Positions 48,738 to 60,076 of a DNA stretch of 64,000 bases are shown here, piece after piece. This DNA is from Adineta vaga (lineage: Eukaryota > Rotifera). Positions within the stretch are counted from its first letter, which is position 1, and the number at the start of each line of letters is the position of its first letter. The notes under the pieces were generated by a model. That model was not told the origin of the DNA. It worked only from the letters and a program-made list of their open reading frames with translations, and searched no databases. Both the position numbers and the translations under genes were made by a program. The stretch lies in NCBI GenBank assembly GCA_021613535.1, contig CP075496.1, forward strand, positions 2,294,001-2,358,000, given 5' to 3'.

Positions 48738-48987
48738 ATGTCTGAAGAAACAAATGTTGATCAGATTGACTTTATTGATAAAACTGAATCTAGTTTAATG
48801 CAATATTCAACTCGATTAAGTGAACGAGTTATCGAACGGGCACTTGGTTTGTTTGTCTCTTAATTTATCGAATAAGAAAATCTATTTTTATACTTTAGAT
48901 GTAATATATGAAGAATCAAATCATATGGATCCAAAGATTCACGAATGGCGCCATTCACTTGATAAAATTCCTCTCGCAAATAATTGA
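48738..48987 (+). CDS. Small AKAP-like protein with a PKA regulatory-subunit binding helix
   Basis: Two exons (48738-48846, 48899-48987) encode 65 aa; phases match. Residues 18-40 form an amphipathic helix. S28-E-R-V-I-E-R-A-L-D-V-I39 satisfies the AKAP anchoring pattern of small or hydrophobic residues at positions 1, 4, 5, 8, 9 and 12. The stretch MQYSTRLSERVIERAL is also close to the anchoring helix of smAKAP and to helices of larger AKAPs, as remembered. A-kinase anchors tether the PKA regulatory dimer to a cell site. No myristoylation start (MG) is seen, so how it localises is unclear, unless an upstream exon was missed. The ORF is short, so coding status rests on the clean splice and motif. 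Confidence 0.6.
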
Positions 48988-49299
48988 CTTTATTAATCTT
49001 TTGTTCTTCAATAAAACTAATATTTCGTTGTGCTTACTTTTATATGATTAACCTGTAGGAAGAACAGAATGACGAAGAAGAAAAAACTTAATAAATATTG
49101 AAATGTAAGAGAGAAAGCAAGAAAAAAACACAGTTTCAACGATAAACAACAAGAGCGTGGATGATGTGTGTTTTGATTCGAAAGAAAAATGTATTCATCT
49201 TTATTTCTTTTTTGTAAAAAGGAAGAAAAGCAATGTTTTCTTTTTGACACATATATTTCGTGTTTTTCTTATGCATAGTGGACAATAAATAAACGAAAT
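48988..49299. other. Intergenic stretch upstream of the ART-like gene
   Basis: 312 bases of A-rich sequence with no coding signal; probably the promoter or 5' UTR of the next gene. Confidence 0.45.
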
Positions 49300-51667
49300 A
49301 TGGGTAATACTCCAGGAGGTTTAATTCATCGATTAAAATATCGAATTACTGGTAAACGTTCATCAAAATCTTCATGTTCATCAGAATTACCATCGCCTAT
49401 GGACACAATAAATCTTGAAACCTTTCTACTTGTTTGGCTTGATCCTAATGTTGATAGTAGCAAAGAAAATTTACATACTCAAAAACGTTTACGAGAAATT
49501 CTTACATGTCTTATCACCTTTGATAATGTCAATGCATGTGAAAAATGGTTGAAAAAATGTTATTCAGATGAAAAAATCATTCTCATTGTATCTGGCTCTT
49601 ATGGACAAGAAATTGTACCAAGAATTCATTATTTATCCAATATTGTATCGATTCATATCTATTGTTTAGATGTGCATCGAAATCAACTTTGGACTAAAGA
49701 TTATCCCAAGATTCGAAGTGTACAATCATCTACCGATGAACTTTTACATGATTTATCATTAAATCAAACGAATCTTGAAAGTGTAGAAGATTCAAAAGCA
49801 TTAAATATTCTTAAACGTCAACAACAAATCTATTCTTTTGATCCGAAAACCGCATCATTTCTTTCGTATCAACTATTCCTTGAAATTCTTATTTCTCCGC
49901 TGTATTTACAATATCCAGCAACATACAATGAATTGATTCAAATCCTTCGTCAATATAATTCAGACAATGAATATGGTTCCGAATTAATCAAAGAATTTGA
50001 ACGAACTTATAAATCAACAAATGCTATTCAATGGTTAATACGTGATACACCATTAGTCCGTTTTCTTAACAAAGCATTACGTGAACAAGATATTCAAATG
50101 ATGTTTGCATTACGTTTTCTTCTTATCGATGTTCATAAACAAATCATTGAACATCAAGTGTCATCATTAAATGTTTATAAAATTCAACCTATGTGTCGAA
50201 TTGATATGGAAAATCTTAAAGCTAATCCCGGACAATTATTAGTTATGAATGGATTTCTTTTTGCTTCAACAAATAAATCTGAAGTGATATCGATGAGTAC
50301 AACAAATGATCAATTTGAAAATGTTCTATTAGATATTCAAGCAGATTATCAATCAGATGCAGCTCCGTTTACTTTTCTTCCGAATATGGAATCAAATCAT
50401 AACAAATCAATGAATCGAGAAGTTCTTTTTATGTGTGGTTCAATATTTGAAGTAGGTCCATTATTAAATGAAGAACTATTTTGGACACTTCATTTAAAAT
50501 TAGTTGGAGAAAGTAAATCACTTGCATTATCTCATATGAAACAAACACTACGCGAAACACAAGATTTATGTCTTGTTGGTGATCTATTTTATCAATGTGA
50601 ACAAATACAACAAGCTGCTATGTATTCTAAAAGATTACTTAGTGATTTACCTAAACGACATCAATTAATTCCAAAAATTAATGAACAATTAACTAAATAT
50701 AGTCAAAATAATCCAAGTAAATAAACACGTCTTCATTTTGTTTTCGATAATTTTTCATTTTTTTTTCTTAGTTTCAAATCAAAATGTTTTATATATTCTT
50801 GTAAATTTATCTGATCATTTAAATGAATTTACATCATCTGTATTACGAATACTTCGTTTGATGACCTCTAAACTTATCTTAACGATTGATGATGAATCAC
50901 CTATTGATTTTTCTCAATGGTCAAAAAGTAATATTTCAATTTTTACTACGACACACTACGCATCTTCATTGGAATGTATTCCAAGAAATTGTCAACTTTT
51001 CATCTTCGATAAAGACAATTCAAAAACAGATCAACAACGATATGCAACTATAGATGATCTAATATGCCAATTAGCAGAAGAAATTATACAGAAATTTCGA
51101 TCCGATGCTGTCAAATCTACGAATATCGGTGATACAACAAAAGCTGCAGAACAAAATGCCAATGCCGAACAAATTTATAGTGAATTAAGAAAATTACAAC
51201 CAACACCAGATCAAACGAAAACATCAGACACTTTCATAGCACCGAGTTTAATTTGGTTGATAAACGATACAACTAATGATGAAATAACTGATTTAATTGA
51301 AAAACAATTTCCCGATTATTTCCAAACTCATTTGACTTTTTATCAAGAAGATGATTTTCATTATTATTTATTAACGAATGATATTCATGCAGATAAATTT
51401 CTTATTCTTTATGGTAATTATTCGAAATCAATGATTGAAAGTTCTCGTCAATTTTCTAATGTTAAATATGTATATCAATATGAAGAATTGAACAAAACGG
51501 ATAAAGATAAACTGCAATATCGTCTAACGTATGATCTTATTGACTATTATGGAAAATTAGGTGAACAATATCGAGCCAATAAGCAACAAAAAAAAGCGAA
51601 ATTAATGTTTTCAAAAGCGAAAAATTTATGTCATTTTTTATCTAAACAATATTTTTCTGACGAATAA
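49300..51667 (+). CDS. Bdelloid-type ADP-ribosyltransferase-like protein with degenerate active site
   Basis: Exon 1 49300-50716 and exon 2 50772-51667, joined by a 55-base intron (GTAAAT...CTTAG). The in-frame TAA just after codon 474 lies within that intron, so the protein would read on. Layout: an N-terminal alpha/beta domain with LILIVSGSYGQEIVPRIH and IYCLDVHRNQLW (about 40-140), an ART-fold domain about 190-400, a TPR-like helix pair (DLFYQCEQIQQAAMYSKRLL), and a second N-terminal-type domain in exon 2, ending with a TPR-like helix. ART landmarks deviate. The expected Arg is Lys294 (VYKIQ), the S-T-S motif survives as FLFAST with Ser323, and the ExE element is N-R-E with Glu374. Mono-ADP-ribosylation activity is doubtful. 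Exon 1 alone also forms a complete alternative protein if the intron is retained. Confidence 0.7.
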
Positions 51668-51692
51668 AATCGAATTCTTTTTCATGTTTTAG

Positions 51693-52250
51693 ATGGGAAC
51701 TATCGAGGATATTGTTTTCGATGATCTTTACTCTCATGGAACAAATCAATTCTTATTACTTGACGATGAGCCACCGAGTACAAATGGTCCGTCACCTACA
51801 ATACCATTACGAAGTGCATTAATACTAACCTTCATACGTGTATTTCGTAAATTACTTCCATGTCAACAGCATGTAAACGAGAATAATCGAAAAATATTTA
51901 CATTGGTTATTTCGAATCAACAACTTATAAATTGGAATAATCTTATCAATTTACTTGATCCTAATCTTGATAAAGTTTATATTTATTCTCGTAGTTATTA
52001 TGATTATATAAGAATGAAACGATGGCATGGATGTTATAGAGATCAAATTCAAGGTGTTTATCAATGTGATAAACTTGATTATAAATTATTACTATTAGGT
52101 GTAGATCATATACATACAGTTAAGGAAGAATGTGCTGACGATCGAGGATTATGCAAACGATTTTCTGCAGATGGACGTAGACTACTTCAAGCATTAGCAC
52201 AATATTTTGATGACGATGAAGATGAACCATTAGGTGAAGAAGCTCAATAG
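51693..52250 (+). CDS. Downstream alpha/beta-domain partner of the ART-like protein
   Basis: 185-aa intronless frame whose ATG lies 26 bases after the preceding stop. Residues about 70-145 repeat the N-terminal-type domain of its neighbour: IFTLVISNQQLINW, DPNLDKVYIYSRSYYDYI, then a basic WHGCYRDQIQGV and a YKLLLLGVDHI strand. There is no ART or TPR part. The C-terminus is acidic (YFDDDEDEPLGEE). The ATG is immediately preceded by a strong acceptor (TTTTTCATGTTTTAG), yet no GT donor upstream gives an open joint frame. It may be a spliced-leader trans-spliced second cistron or a distal exon with a non-canonical donor. Confidence 0.6.
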   Translation: MGTIEDIVFDDLYSHGTNQFLLLDDEPPSTNGPSPTIPLRSALILTFIRVFRKLLPCQQHVNENNRKIFTLVISNQQLINWNNLINLLDPNLDKVYIYSRSYYDYIRMKRWHGCYRDQIQGVYQCDKLDYKLLLLGVDHIHTVKEECADDRGLCKRFSADGRRLLQALAQYFDDDEDEPLGEEAQ

Positions 52251-53188
52251 GTTTCTCTTCTTATTCCTCTATCGAGCAATATTTTGTATTAATTAGTTTG
52301 AAAGTAATCTATTCTGATAAACTATTTGCAAAACTAAACATACAAACTGGTGTAAAACATTTAATTAAAATTCTGCTCTGTAGTTTAACATTTATAACAA
52401 AAAATATCTGAATTATTCTGATCAAATTCGATTGAGAGTATCAAAACACGTACATATATACTTTAAATCATATACAATTTACATTAGATGATAGTTTATC
52501 CTACTATTCATTCACAGTCAGTATATTTACTCTTCTCAAAAATAAGAATTGATTGATCAGTGGATCAGGAATATTTTTCTACTTAACCTGATTTCATTAC
52601 ATTCTTGTTTTCGAATTGAAGATTCTCCTATAGAAATATGATATATATAATATTTAAAAAACAAAATCTACAGACTAATATTTATATGATATAATTTACT
52701 ATATATAACATCATTATCGAGCAATCAATGTTTCAAAAACATGAACTAAAAGAAATATTAGAATAAAATCAAATACTGTTCTCAGTCGATTAATAATATG
52801 AAAAAAAAGAGAAAAAAAGAATCGTTTATATTTGTACTTAAACTTTCAGAAGGATAGTCAGAAGGAAGATAATTTTATATTTCTCTGGTTTTTCCCTGAA
52901 GTTTATTCGCTCACTTAATGCACTTTCGCGGAATGAAAATTATGTTTCAAAGAAGATAACTGATTTATTTATCAAACATTGATAAAATAAAAATAGATTC
53001 ACTTCATCCCAATATGAATGGATGATTATACCCATATCATCAAATGTGATCAAAAAGCGACGGAGTTGGTAAAAACCAGGTGACATGTGCAAATATCATT
53101 CTATTCCTTCCAAAAATACATCTAGAATGATTAATGACAATAAAATCTCTTCTTCTTCTTGATTAACGCATTTGATATGTAAGTGTCT
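52251..53188. other. Intergenic region
   Basis: About 0.9 kb; very AT-rich with TA-dinucleotide patches (about 52630-52720). No gene seen. Confidence 0.5.
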
Positions 53189-54260
53189 CATGATTATTTT
53201 GGACGGTAACATTTGAAAGTATTTTATTATTGAATGGAAACAATTATACTAATGAAAATCTCGAATTATCTTCTGTAACTAATTATTGGTTAATAAAAAA
53301 TGAAAATAGACAATAAAATCTGTTTTTGTTAGTGATGTATAGTCAGAGAAGTAAAAGTAAATGTTCTTTGATGAATCTAAACACATGTCTTTCGACAAAC
53401 TTGGTTATTCATCTGATTGATCATTTGAATCTTCATTATTTCTCGAATTGAAAGAATCACGTCCAAGAAGTTCATTGTAAATATCAAGTTTTCGGGTCAC
53501 TTTTTTTGCTTTTAAACAACAACAAACTTTATGTCCAACCATACACCATGCACCTTCATCCCAATTGCCAATGCAAGTAGAGCCAGCTGGACAATTTTTA
53601 CAAGTACTGGCACAAATTGGTCCAGCGCCTAATAAGTAGAAAGATAGAACAAATAAAATCTAAAGGATAATTTACCCTCAACTAGTCCAGATCCATATTT
53701 AAGCTTATACAAGCAGAATTGCAATCTTTACCATCTGAAGGAACCTCCGAGCCTTTCATATTTGTTGTCTTGTCTATAACAGCATCTATAGTCTTTCCGG
53801 TCTTTTTAGTTTTTGCAGCACGTTTCTCATCATGTGGATAAGTAGAAACCAAACAAATGCATACAGAGAGAATGATTATCGCACTCTTCATCGTTGTTGT
53901 TTGTTTGTTTGTATGTTGATGAATAAGTAAGAAATAGCTTCGTAGGATTGATCGAAATAATATTATTATGAAAGAAAACTTGCTTCTTTTATACTTATCG
54001 TTGACAAAGAGATAAATATCAAACTATGTGCGAAATCCAGTTTTTATTTTGTCTACTATATTTTACAGTCAGAAAAAGTACCTGACAGTTACTCTTATAT
54101 TGCGAAATGTCACTGAACAACCTTTCTTTACTCCATATTATTCGCACGCAATTTCGCATTTTCATAGATATAATCGCATAATTAAAAAAATGATGAATGA
54201 TTGGATTAAATGTATCGTATTCAAGAATCGATAAAAACAAAGATAACCCAATTGAGACAA
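53189..54260. repeat. Inverted repeat, left arm (about 1.07 kb)
   Basis: Its reverse complement matches 54825-55900 throughout by eye: 3' flank, second exon, promoter and beyond. Divergence is higher in the first exon of the gene and low in the promoter and 3' flank. Confidence 0.92.
53405..53891 (-). pseudogene. Cysteine-rich secreted protein, left copy, frameshifted
   Basis: Two exons: 53676-53891 and 53405-53628. A signal peptide (MKSAIIILSVCICLVSTYP) is followed by a dibasic-rich segment and a cysteine domain matching the right copy: DCNSAC in exon 1, CASTCKNCPAG and VCCC in exon 2. Exon 1 is 216 nt, where the right copy has 214; 217 or 214 would keep phase. A one-base deletion in the A run near 53700 gives an in-frame TAG before the donor, so the product would lack exon 2. 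Family and function are not recognised. It is mirrored by the gene at 55195-55680, head to head. Confidence 0.75.
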
Positions 54261-54824
54261 GATTTTTTATCAGAAACATATATGATGTGCATGGAGTGAT
54301 TGGACGTTTCAAAAGAAATAAGCATTCAGTTCAATATTTTTTCAAATAATCCCACATAATTATGTTTATAAATTCTATTGAACTTTCAGTAAACTATAAT
54401 TCAGTCATCTACAGCTAACGAAATACTGCTTTTGATTTAGACCAAAGATGTCTATAATGATATGATAGTAGCAAGAACTCTTGAAAGATAATGCGAAAAT
54501 GCATGAATTTAATCAGAATTTGAATGTTCGGAAGTAAAAAACGATTAGATTCGATCAATAATATGAATTCATAGTGAATCTTTTAATCCGAAACGAATTT
54601 AGTTCCGAAAATTAAAATATTTTTTAAAAAAACTATCAAAGTCGTGATGCAGTTATTTTAAACCATGGCGAACATCTGTGATCTAGAAAAATACTTAAAA
54701 TGATAAAACTCCTAGTGATTGGCAAAATGTCTATACGTTTTACATCACTGCGAAATTTAGCTTTATTAGAGACAGTTTGTATGGTTGTTCAAAATAGATA
54801 CGTTTCCGAAGTATTAGATTGAAG
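54261..54824. other. Inverted-repeat spacer
   Basis: 564 bases of unique AT-rich sequence separating the two arms. It lies between the divergent promoters and shows no gene. Confidence 0.8.
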
Positions 54825-55900
54825 TTTGTCTCAATTGAGTTATCTTTGTTTTTATCGATTCTCGAATACGATACATTTAATCCAATCATTTATCATTTTT
54901 TTAATTATGCGATTACATCTATGAAAATGCGAAATTGCGTGCGAATAATATGGAGTAAAGAAAGGTTGTTCAGTGACATTTCGCAATATAAGAGTAACTG
55001 TCAGGTACTTTTTCTGACTGTAAAATATAGTAGACAAAATAAAAACTGGATTTCGCACATAGTTTGATATTTATCTCTTTGTCAACAATAAGTATAAAAG
55101 AAGCAAGTTTTCTTTCATAATAATATTATTTCGATCAATCCTACGAAGCTATTTCTTACTTATTCATCAACATACAAACAAATAAACAACAACGATGAAG
55201 AGTGCGATAATCATTCTCTCTGTATGCATTTACTCAGTTCTTGCACATGAAAATGAAGACAAACGTTTGGTGCCCGCTGTTTTAGTCAGTGGAGGACTTA
55301 CTGCTGCTGATAGTCTGTTTAATGGAAAAGTATTGATCGGTGATCCAAATAGTAAAGATTGTAATGCTGCTTGTAAAAGCAAAAAATTTGCATTTGGGCA
55401 AACCATCGGTAAATTTGGTTTTTGATTTCGTTTCTTCTATATATCTGCTTATTTAGGTACTGGACCCTTTTGTGCTAGCAGTTGCACTGATTGTCCAAAA
55501 GGTTCGAAATGTCTCGACAATTGGGCTGAAGGAGGATTGTGCGTATTTGGACATAAAGTTTGTTGTTGTTTAAAAGCAAAAAAAGTCACCCGAAAACTTG
55601 ATATTTACAATGAACTTCTTGGACGTGATTCTTTCGATTCGAGAAACAATGAAGATTCAAACGATGAATCAGATGAATAACCAAGTTCGTCGAAAGACAT
55701 ATGTTTAGAATCACCAAAGAACATTTACTTTTACTTCTCTGACTATACATCACTAACAAAAACATATTTTATTGTCTATTTTCATTTTTTATTAACCAAT
55801 AATTAGTTTCAGAAGATAATTCGAGATTTTCATTAGTATAATTGTTTCCATTCAATAATAAAATACTTTCAAATGTTACCGTCCAAAATAATCACGAAAG
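54825..55900. repeat. Inverted repeat, right arm
   Basis: Partner of 53189-54260. Inner edge at TTGTCTCAATTG, outer edge just past TTACCGTCCAAAATAATCA. Homology continues about 220 bases past the gene's stop, so this was a DNA-level duplication, not retroposition: the intron is also preserved. Confidence 0.92.
55195..55680 (+). CDS. Cysteine-rich secreted protein, intact copy
   Basis: Two exons in phase (55195-55408, 55457-55680), 145 aa. A signal peptide is followed by a dibasic DKR site and then a cysteine-rich stretch: DCNAAC, FCASSCTDC, SKCLDNW, LCVFGHKVCCC. That makes about ten mature cysteines and implies a disulfide-knotted secreted domain. The C-terminus is acidic and Asn/Ser-rich (NNEDSNDESDE). 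I do not recognise the family. Small disulfide-rich secreted proteins serve as antimicrobial, protease-inhibitor or structural proteins, and sequence alone does not decide. The promoter region is conserved with the frameshifted left copy. Confidence 0.8.
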
Positions 55901-57348
55901 CTAATAGTATTTCTTTTTCTTTTTTTCTAATTTATTTTTATACGCATCCATCTGTGAGATTTTATTCATATAGTGGAATAGAAGAGTAAAAGAAAAATAT
56001 TTATCTTGTCTTTGATGGATCTTTTTACCAATACTACACTATAATTTCGGTAATAATCGATAGTTTGGTTTTATAGGTAATGCAAATCTAAGAAAAATAG
56101 AATGTCACTAGTTTTGAAGATATTATCAATGTACAAATATATTGACGATATCTATGTACTAGGGTCATGCATTTAACAGTATTGTAATTGTAGTTTTATA
56201 GCGCAAGTTTTCAACATAAATTTAAACGAATTGACTGAACCGGTCAATTTGTATTAAGATTGTTCTATATCTCCATAACAAAAATCGATGGCATAAACGT
56301 TTTCTCTAATCAATGATACTGTTTTTAGACATTAGACAGAGTTATTGAATCTTGGTTATCATTATTACTATCATGACGTCAAAAATTGTTTGTGCGAGTA
56401 GAATAAAAATGAGAAAAAAAAACTTCAGACGTCTACGTCATAAAAAGTCGTCTCCTATCAATGCCATACGCAAATAATATATACATACATACTCACGAAG
56501 TTATCAATGACTCATAGAACTTAACATACGTCATTATGAATCATCATGGTTTGTAAACAACCATTGGCAAAGGATCGTTCGAGCTACGTTACATATATAT
56601 ACCAAGATAAATCTTTCTCTTTTATCGTTATATTTTTATTGTTTTATAAAATAAGACAAAAGTCAATAAATGTGGTTTTTTCTGATAGTTATCATCGTAG
56701 GTAAGAATATTTGTGGCAAAATATCGATGATGATTTTAATCAATTATGTACGTATAAGACAGACATCTCGAATTATTTCCTTTAACGACTAAGATAAATA
56801 TAGATGAGTAAAAGTATTTGAACAGTCAGATATTTTTATTTCTTGTAAACTTTACCTATTCGCTATTTTAAACAACGATAAAACAAGTACATTTACTCCA
56901 ATAGAAACACATTACTGAACGTAAGTTCAATAATAAAACGTTCATTATAAGAAGTAGAAATTTTCTCTATGATATAAAACAAGAAAAGAACAATCCTATT
57001 AAAATGCAGCGGTTTTTTCCCCTGTCAAATAAGGCTGTTGTCTTCTCCTTTTTTTCGATTCTCTCGCTCGGGTAGAAATAAAAGGAAAAAAAAGAAAGAA
57101 AAGAAAATGCACAGAATAATGTTGCCAAGCGTTGCCTATATATGTATATACGTATTGAAATGTGTATGTATTTAGGTAATTGAGTGTAATTCAGGTATGA
57201 AAAAAACATAGCGAATTGACTTAATCATATGAAAATATCCGCAAAAAATTTTAGATTTATTTCATCTTCGGAATGTTTCTATTCAATTTGTATATTCTTC
57301 TTTCAGAAATATTATATATAGAGATCGATTTATTTTTGCCGATATTTA
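55901..57348. other. Intergenic region
   Basis: About 1.45 kb, AT-rich. A mini frame at 56671 (MWFFLIVIIV followed by GTAAGA) looks like an isolated signal-peptide exon but no following exon can be joined. Confidence 0.45.
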
Positions 57349-58824
57349 ATGTCAACAAAACCATCCACTTCCGCTCGAAAATTAGCTGGTAGAAGAATAG
57401 GTAAGTCAACTGACATTTTCGCACATAGTTCATGATATTTTAATAAGAAATTATGAAATAAATCATTTTAGGTAATTTTACAATCACTTGTCCTGATTTA
57501 ACGGAAGCGAACGACGAAGCAACAACTTATACGTAAACAGAATTGCATTTTCTTTCCTTTTTTTTTAAAGAAATATTTATCGTTGGTATATTTCTAGTCT
57601 AGAAGTACCATCATCATCGACAACATTGAATTATCATGGACGAACTATTGATGTAAGCACAAAACAATTTGATACACTTCGTATCTTAGGACGTGGCAAT
57701 TTTGGATATGTTCTTGATGTAAAAATTGATAGTTATCCTGATGTTCGAATGGCAGTTAAAGTAAACAAATAGAGACTTTGTAATGTCATTTATAGATTTA
57801 ATCCTTTTAATTCATTGTAGAGAATACTACTTGAAACTCAATTGGATCGTCGAGCATCGACATATACAGATTTAACAACGATTCAAAATGTTGGTTCAAA
57901 AAATTACCCATATATTATTTCCTACTATGGAGCCATGATTGATAAAGTAATAGACGAATTTGACTTTAGAGAATCTTTATTCTAATTAAATATTTCAAGG
58001 AAGCAAGTGAATTACTTATTTGTGTCGAATTAATGGACGCATCAATGGAACGATTTTGTCAAGCAATGCATGCACTTAGTAATATAACTTATACAGATCT
58101 TGATCATGTTTTATGTCGATTAACTCATAATGTAAAACTGAGACGTTCTTTCAATGAATCACTATGAATATTTATCTAATAGATAACATCGGCATTACAT
58201 TTTCTCAAAACTCATCGAATTTTACATCGTGATGTTAAACCTCAAAATATGCTTGTGAATAAACAATCTGTTTTTAAATTATGTGATTTTGGTATTAGTC
58301 GTCAAATGCGTATATCTCAATCGATAGCTGTTGGTGGTGTTCAAGGAACAGATGCTTATTTACCAGTATGTATAGACAGATTTGTTATATAAATATATAT
58401 TTGTAATATATTAGCCGGAATTAATTGGAGATACGAGTCAAACGTATGGAATTCGTGCTGATATGTGGGCATTAGGTTTAAGTTTATTTGAAATAATTGC
58501 AGGCACAAATCCTGTTGTACGTAAAACTTCATTTGAAACGATGACAGCCATTCGTTCATGGGTTCCAATTATACCTGCAAGTCCAAAGATTTCAGATGAT
58601 ATGAATCAACTGATCTCACATTTGTATGTTGATCGATTTTTGAATTCTTTCAGTTTTAATCATTGATTTCTTGTAGGCTCAAAAGAGATCTTGAAGAACG
58701 ACCAAGAACATATCTTGAAATACTTGATATACCTTCGATAAAGAATGTCAATGAAAATCCATCGGATGAAGAAAAAGCATTTGTAACTTATATTCTGGAC
58801 AATCTACCTCCAGTCAATGAATAA
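57349..58824 (+). CDS. MAP2K-like dual-specificity protein kinase
   Basis: About eight exons with short introns. From ATG 57349 (MSTKPSTSARKLAGRRIG). Kinase motifs: LRILGRGNFGYV (Gly-loop), MAVKRILLET (Lys), ICVELMDASMERF, LHRDVKPQNMLV (catalytic Asp), KLCDFGISRQM (DFG), YLPPELIG replacing APE, and DMWALGLSLFEIIAGTNP. The overall pattern matches MKK3/4/6/7-type kinases. In the activation loop (SQSIAVGGVQGTDAYLPPE) the first phospho-Ser is kept in SIA, but the position four residues later, normally Ser/Thr, is Gly. Catalytic residues are intact, so it is probably active but regulated differently. It may be an expanded bdelloid paralogue. Confidence 0.85.
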
Positions 58825-59092
58825 AACATATTTTTCAGTATTTTTCTATTGAATTAAGATAAATAAATAAAGTTCTATCTAAATCCAACGTAAGTTGAAG
58901 TAACAACTATTCACAAGTACGAAAATCATCTTACTAAATTTCCCGAAAAAGTTACCTATGAAAGCAAGACACATGTTTCCATTACATTTCACTGACTGAT
59001 GCAAAAGAAGCAATAATGAAGAAAATCATATCATACAATGAGTTTATTTCGATTATAATAATCAACATACAAAACTAATCCACAAATCATTT

Positions 59093-59551
59093 TCACGTTC
59101 TTATTCGTTTCGATTTCTTCATAATACTCTGTTCAATTATTTCCTTTTCCCATTCTTCTAAATTTCGTTCTTTTATATCAAACGAACTGTTAGTATCTAA
59201 TAAAGTACTATTGAATGAAAATGATCCATCATCGTTTTGTAAAAATCTTGATTTGAATTGAAATGTTTTTGAATCTTTATAAATATTGAAATACCATTCT
59301 TCTAATTGAATATGTTGAGTATGATTGTCTGATTTATAATTATAACATTGTTCACAAATAAGTAGAATAATATTTTTCATTTGAGAATCTTTTGGATATA
59401 ATATTAAACCAATTTTTGATCGTTGACATAAACAATTATGAAAGGAACAATCAAATAATTTTGACAATGATAATATTTGAGAATGATTTGTAAGATTCTC
59501 ATTGTCTTTAGGACGAAAATTTTGATGAGATTGAATCATGAATGTTTCCAT
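59093..59551 (-). CDS. Hypothetical protein, 152 aa
   Basis: Intronless frame from ATG 59551 (METFMIQSHQNFRPKDNENL). It is a mixed-composition, globular-looking protein with Cys residues (CSFHNCLCQR, LLICEQCYNY) and a C-terminal charged helix (NLEEWEKEIIEQSIMKKSK). The stretch LEEWYFNIY is reminiscent of HORMA-type folds but too weak to assign. No signal peptide or membrane span. Length, codon usage and absence of interruptions support a real gene. Confidence 0.55.
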   Translation of the reverse strand: METFMIQSHQNFRPKDNENLTNHSQILSLSKLFDCSFHNCLCQRSKIGLILYPKDSQMKNIILLICEQCYNYKSDNHTQHIQLEEWYFNIYKDSKTFQFKSRFLQNDDGSFSFNSTLLDTNSSFDIKERNLEEWEKEIIEQSIMKKSKRIRT

Positions 59552-60076
59552 TGATTAGACGAAGACAAAATTCACTCAAAAATAATGACAGACGTTTTGT
59601 CGATAGATGTACTTAAATATCGATTTGTACTGATGATGAATAAACGTTTATGTGGGATAAAAATAAACATCTTTTCGATTATGACGTCACATGAATCAAT
59701 GAGATTTAGAAAAAGCATGTTTGATATACTCTTTGTAAATTGTAATATGAAAATATATTGCAAAAACACTCAAATAAAACAAACAATGATTCAATGATTT
59801 CGTTGTATTCTATTTTTGATATTTTCTTTTCGGTATTTGTGTATGTAACCCTAGGTGAGCGATGGACAGAAATCGTCAAGGATTAATATTTGACTTTTTC
59901 TTTTCACCTAAAAGGACAATTCTATTCATCGAATATTATAAGTTACAAATAGGAAATCTTGAAAATATTCCGTTAGATATATTACATAAACTCATCTAGA
60001 TCAATCGTTGGTTTTTATTTCCAAATACAAAACATTACACTTGGTCATATGTACACAAAACGCATATATAAACAAT
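59552..60076. other. Intergenic region
   Basis: About 0.5 kb between two leftward genes; AT-rich, with a palindromic-looking frame on both strands but no credible coding sequence. Confidence 0.45.

Noticed and set aside
56671-56702. Signal-peptide-like mini-exon (MWFFLIVIIV, then GTAAGA)
   Set aside because: Hydrophobic frames are common in AT-rich DNA and no downstream exon could be joined.
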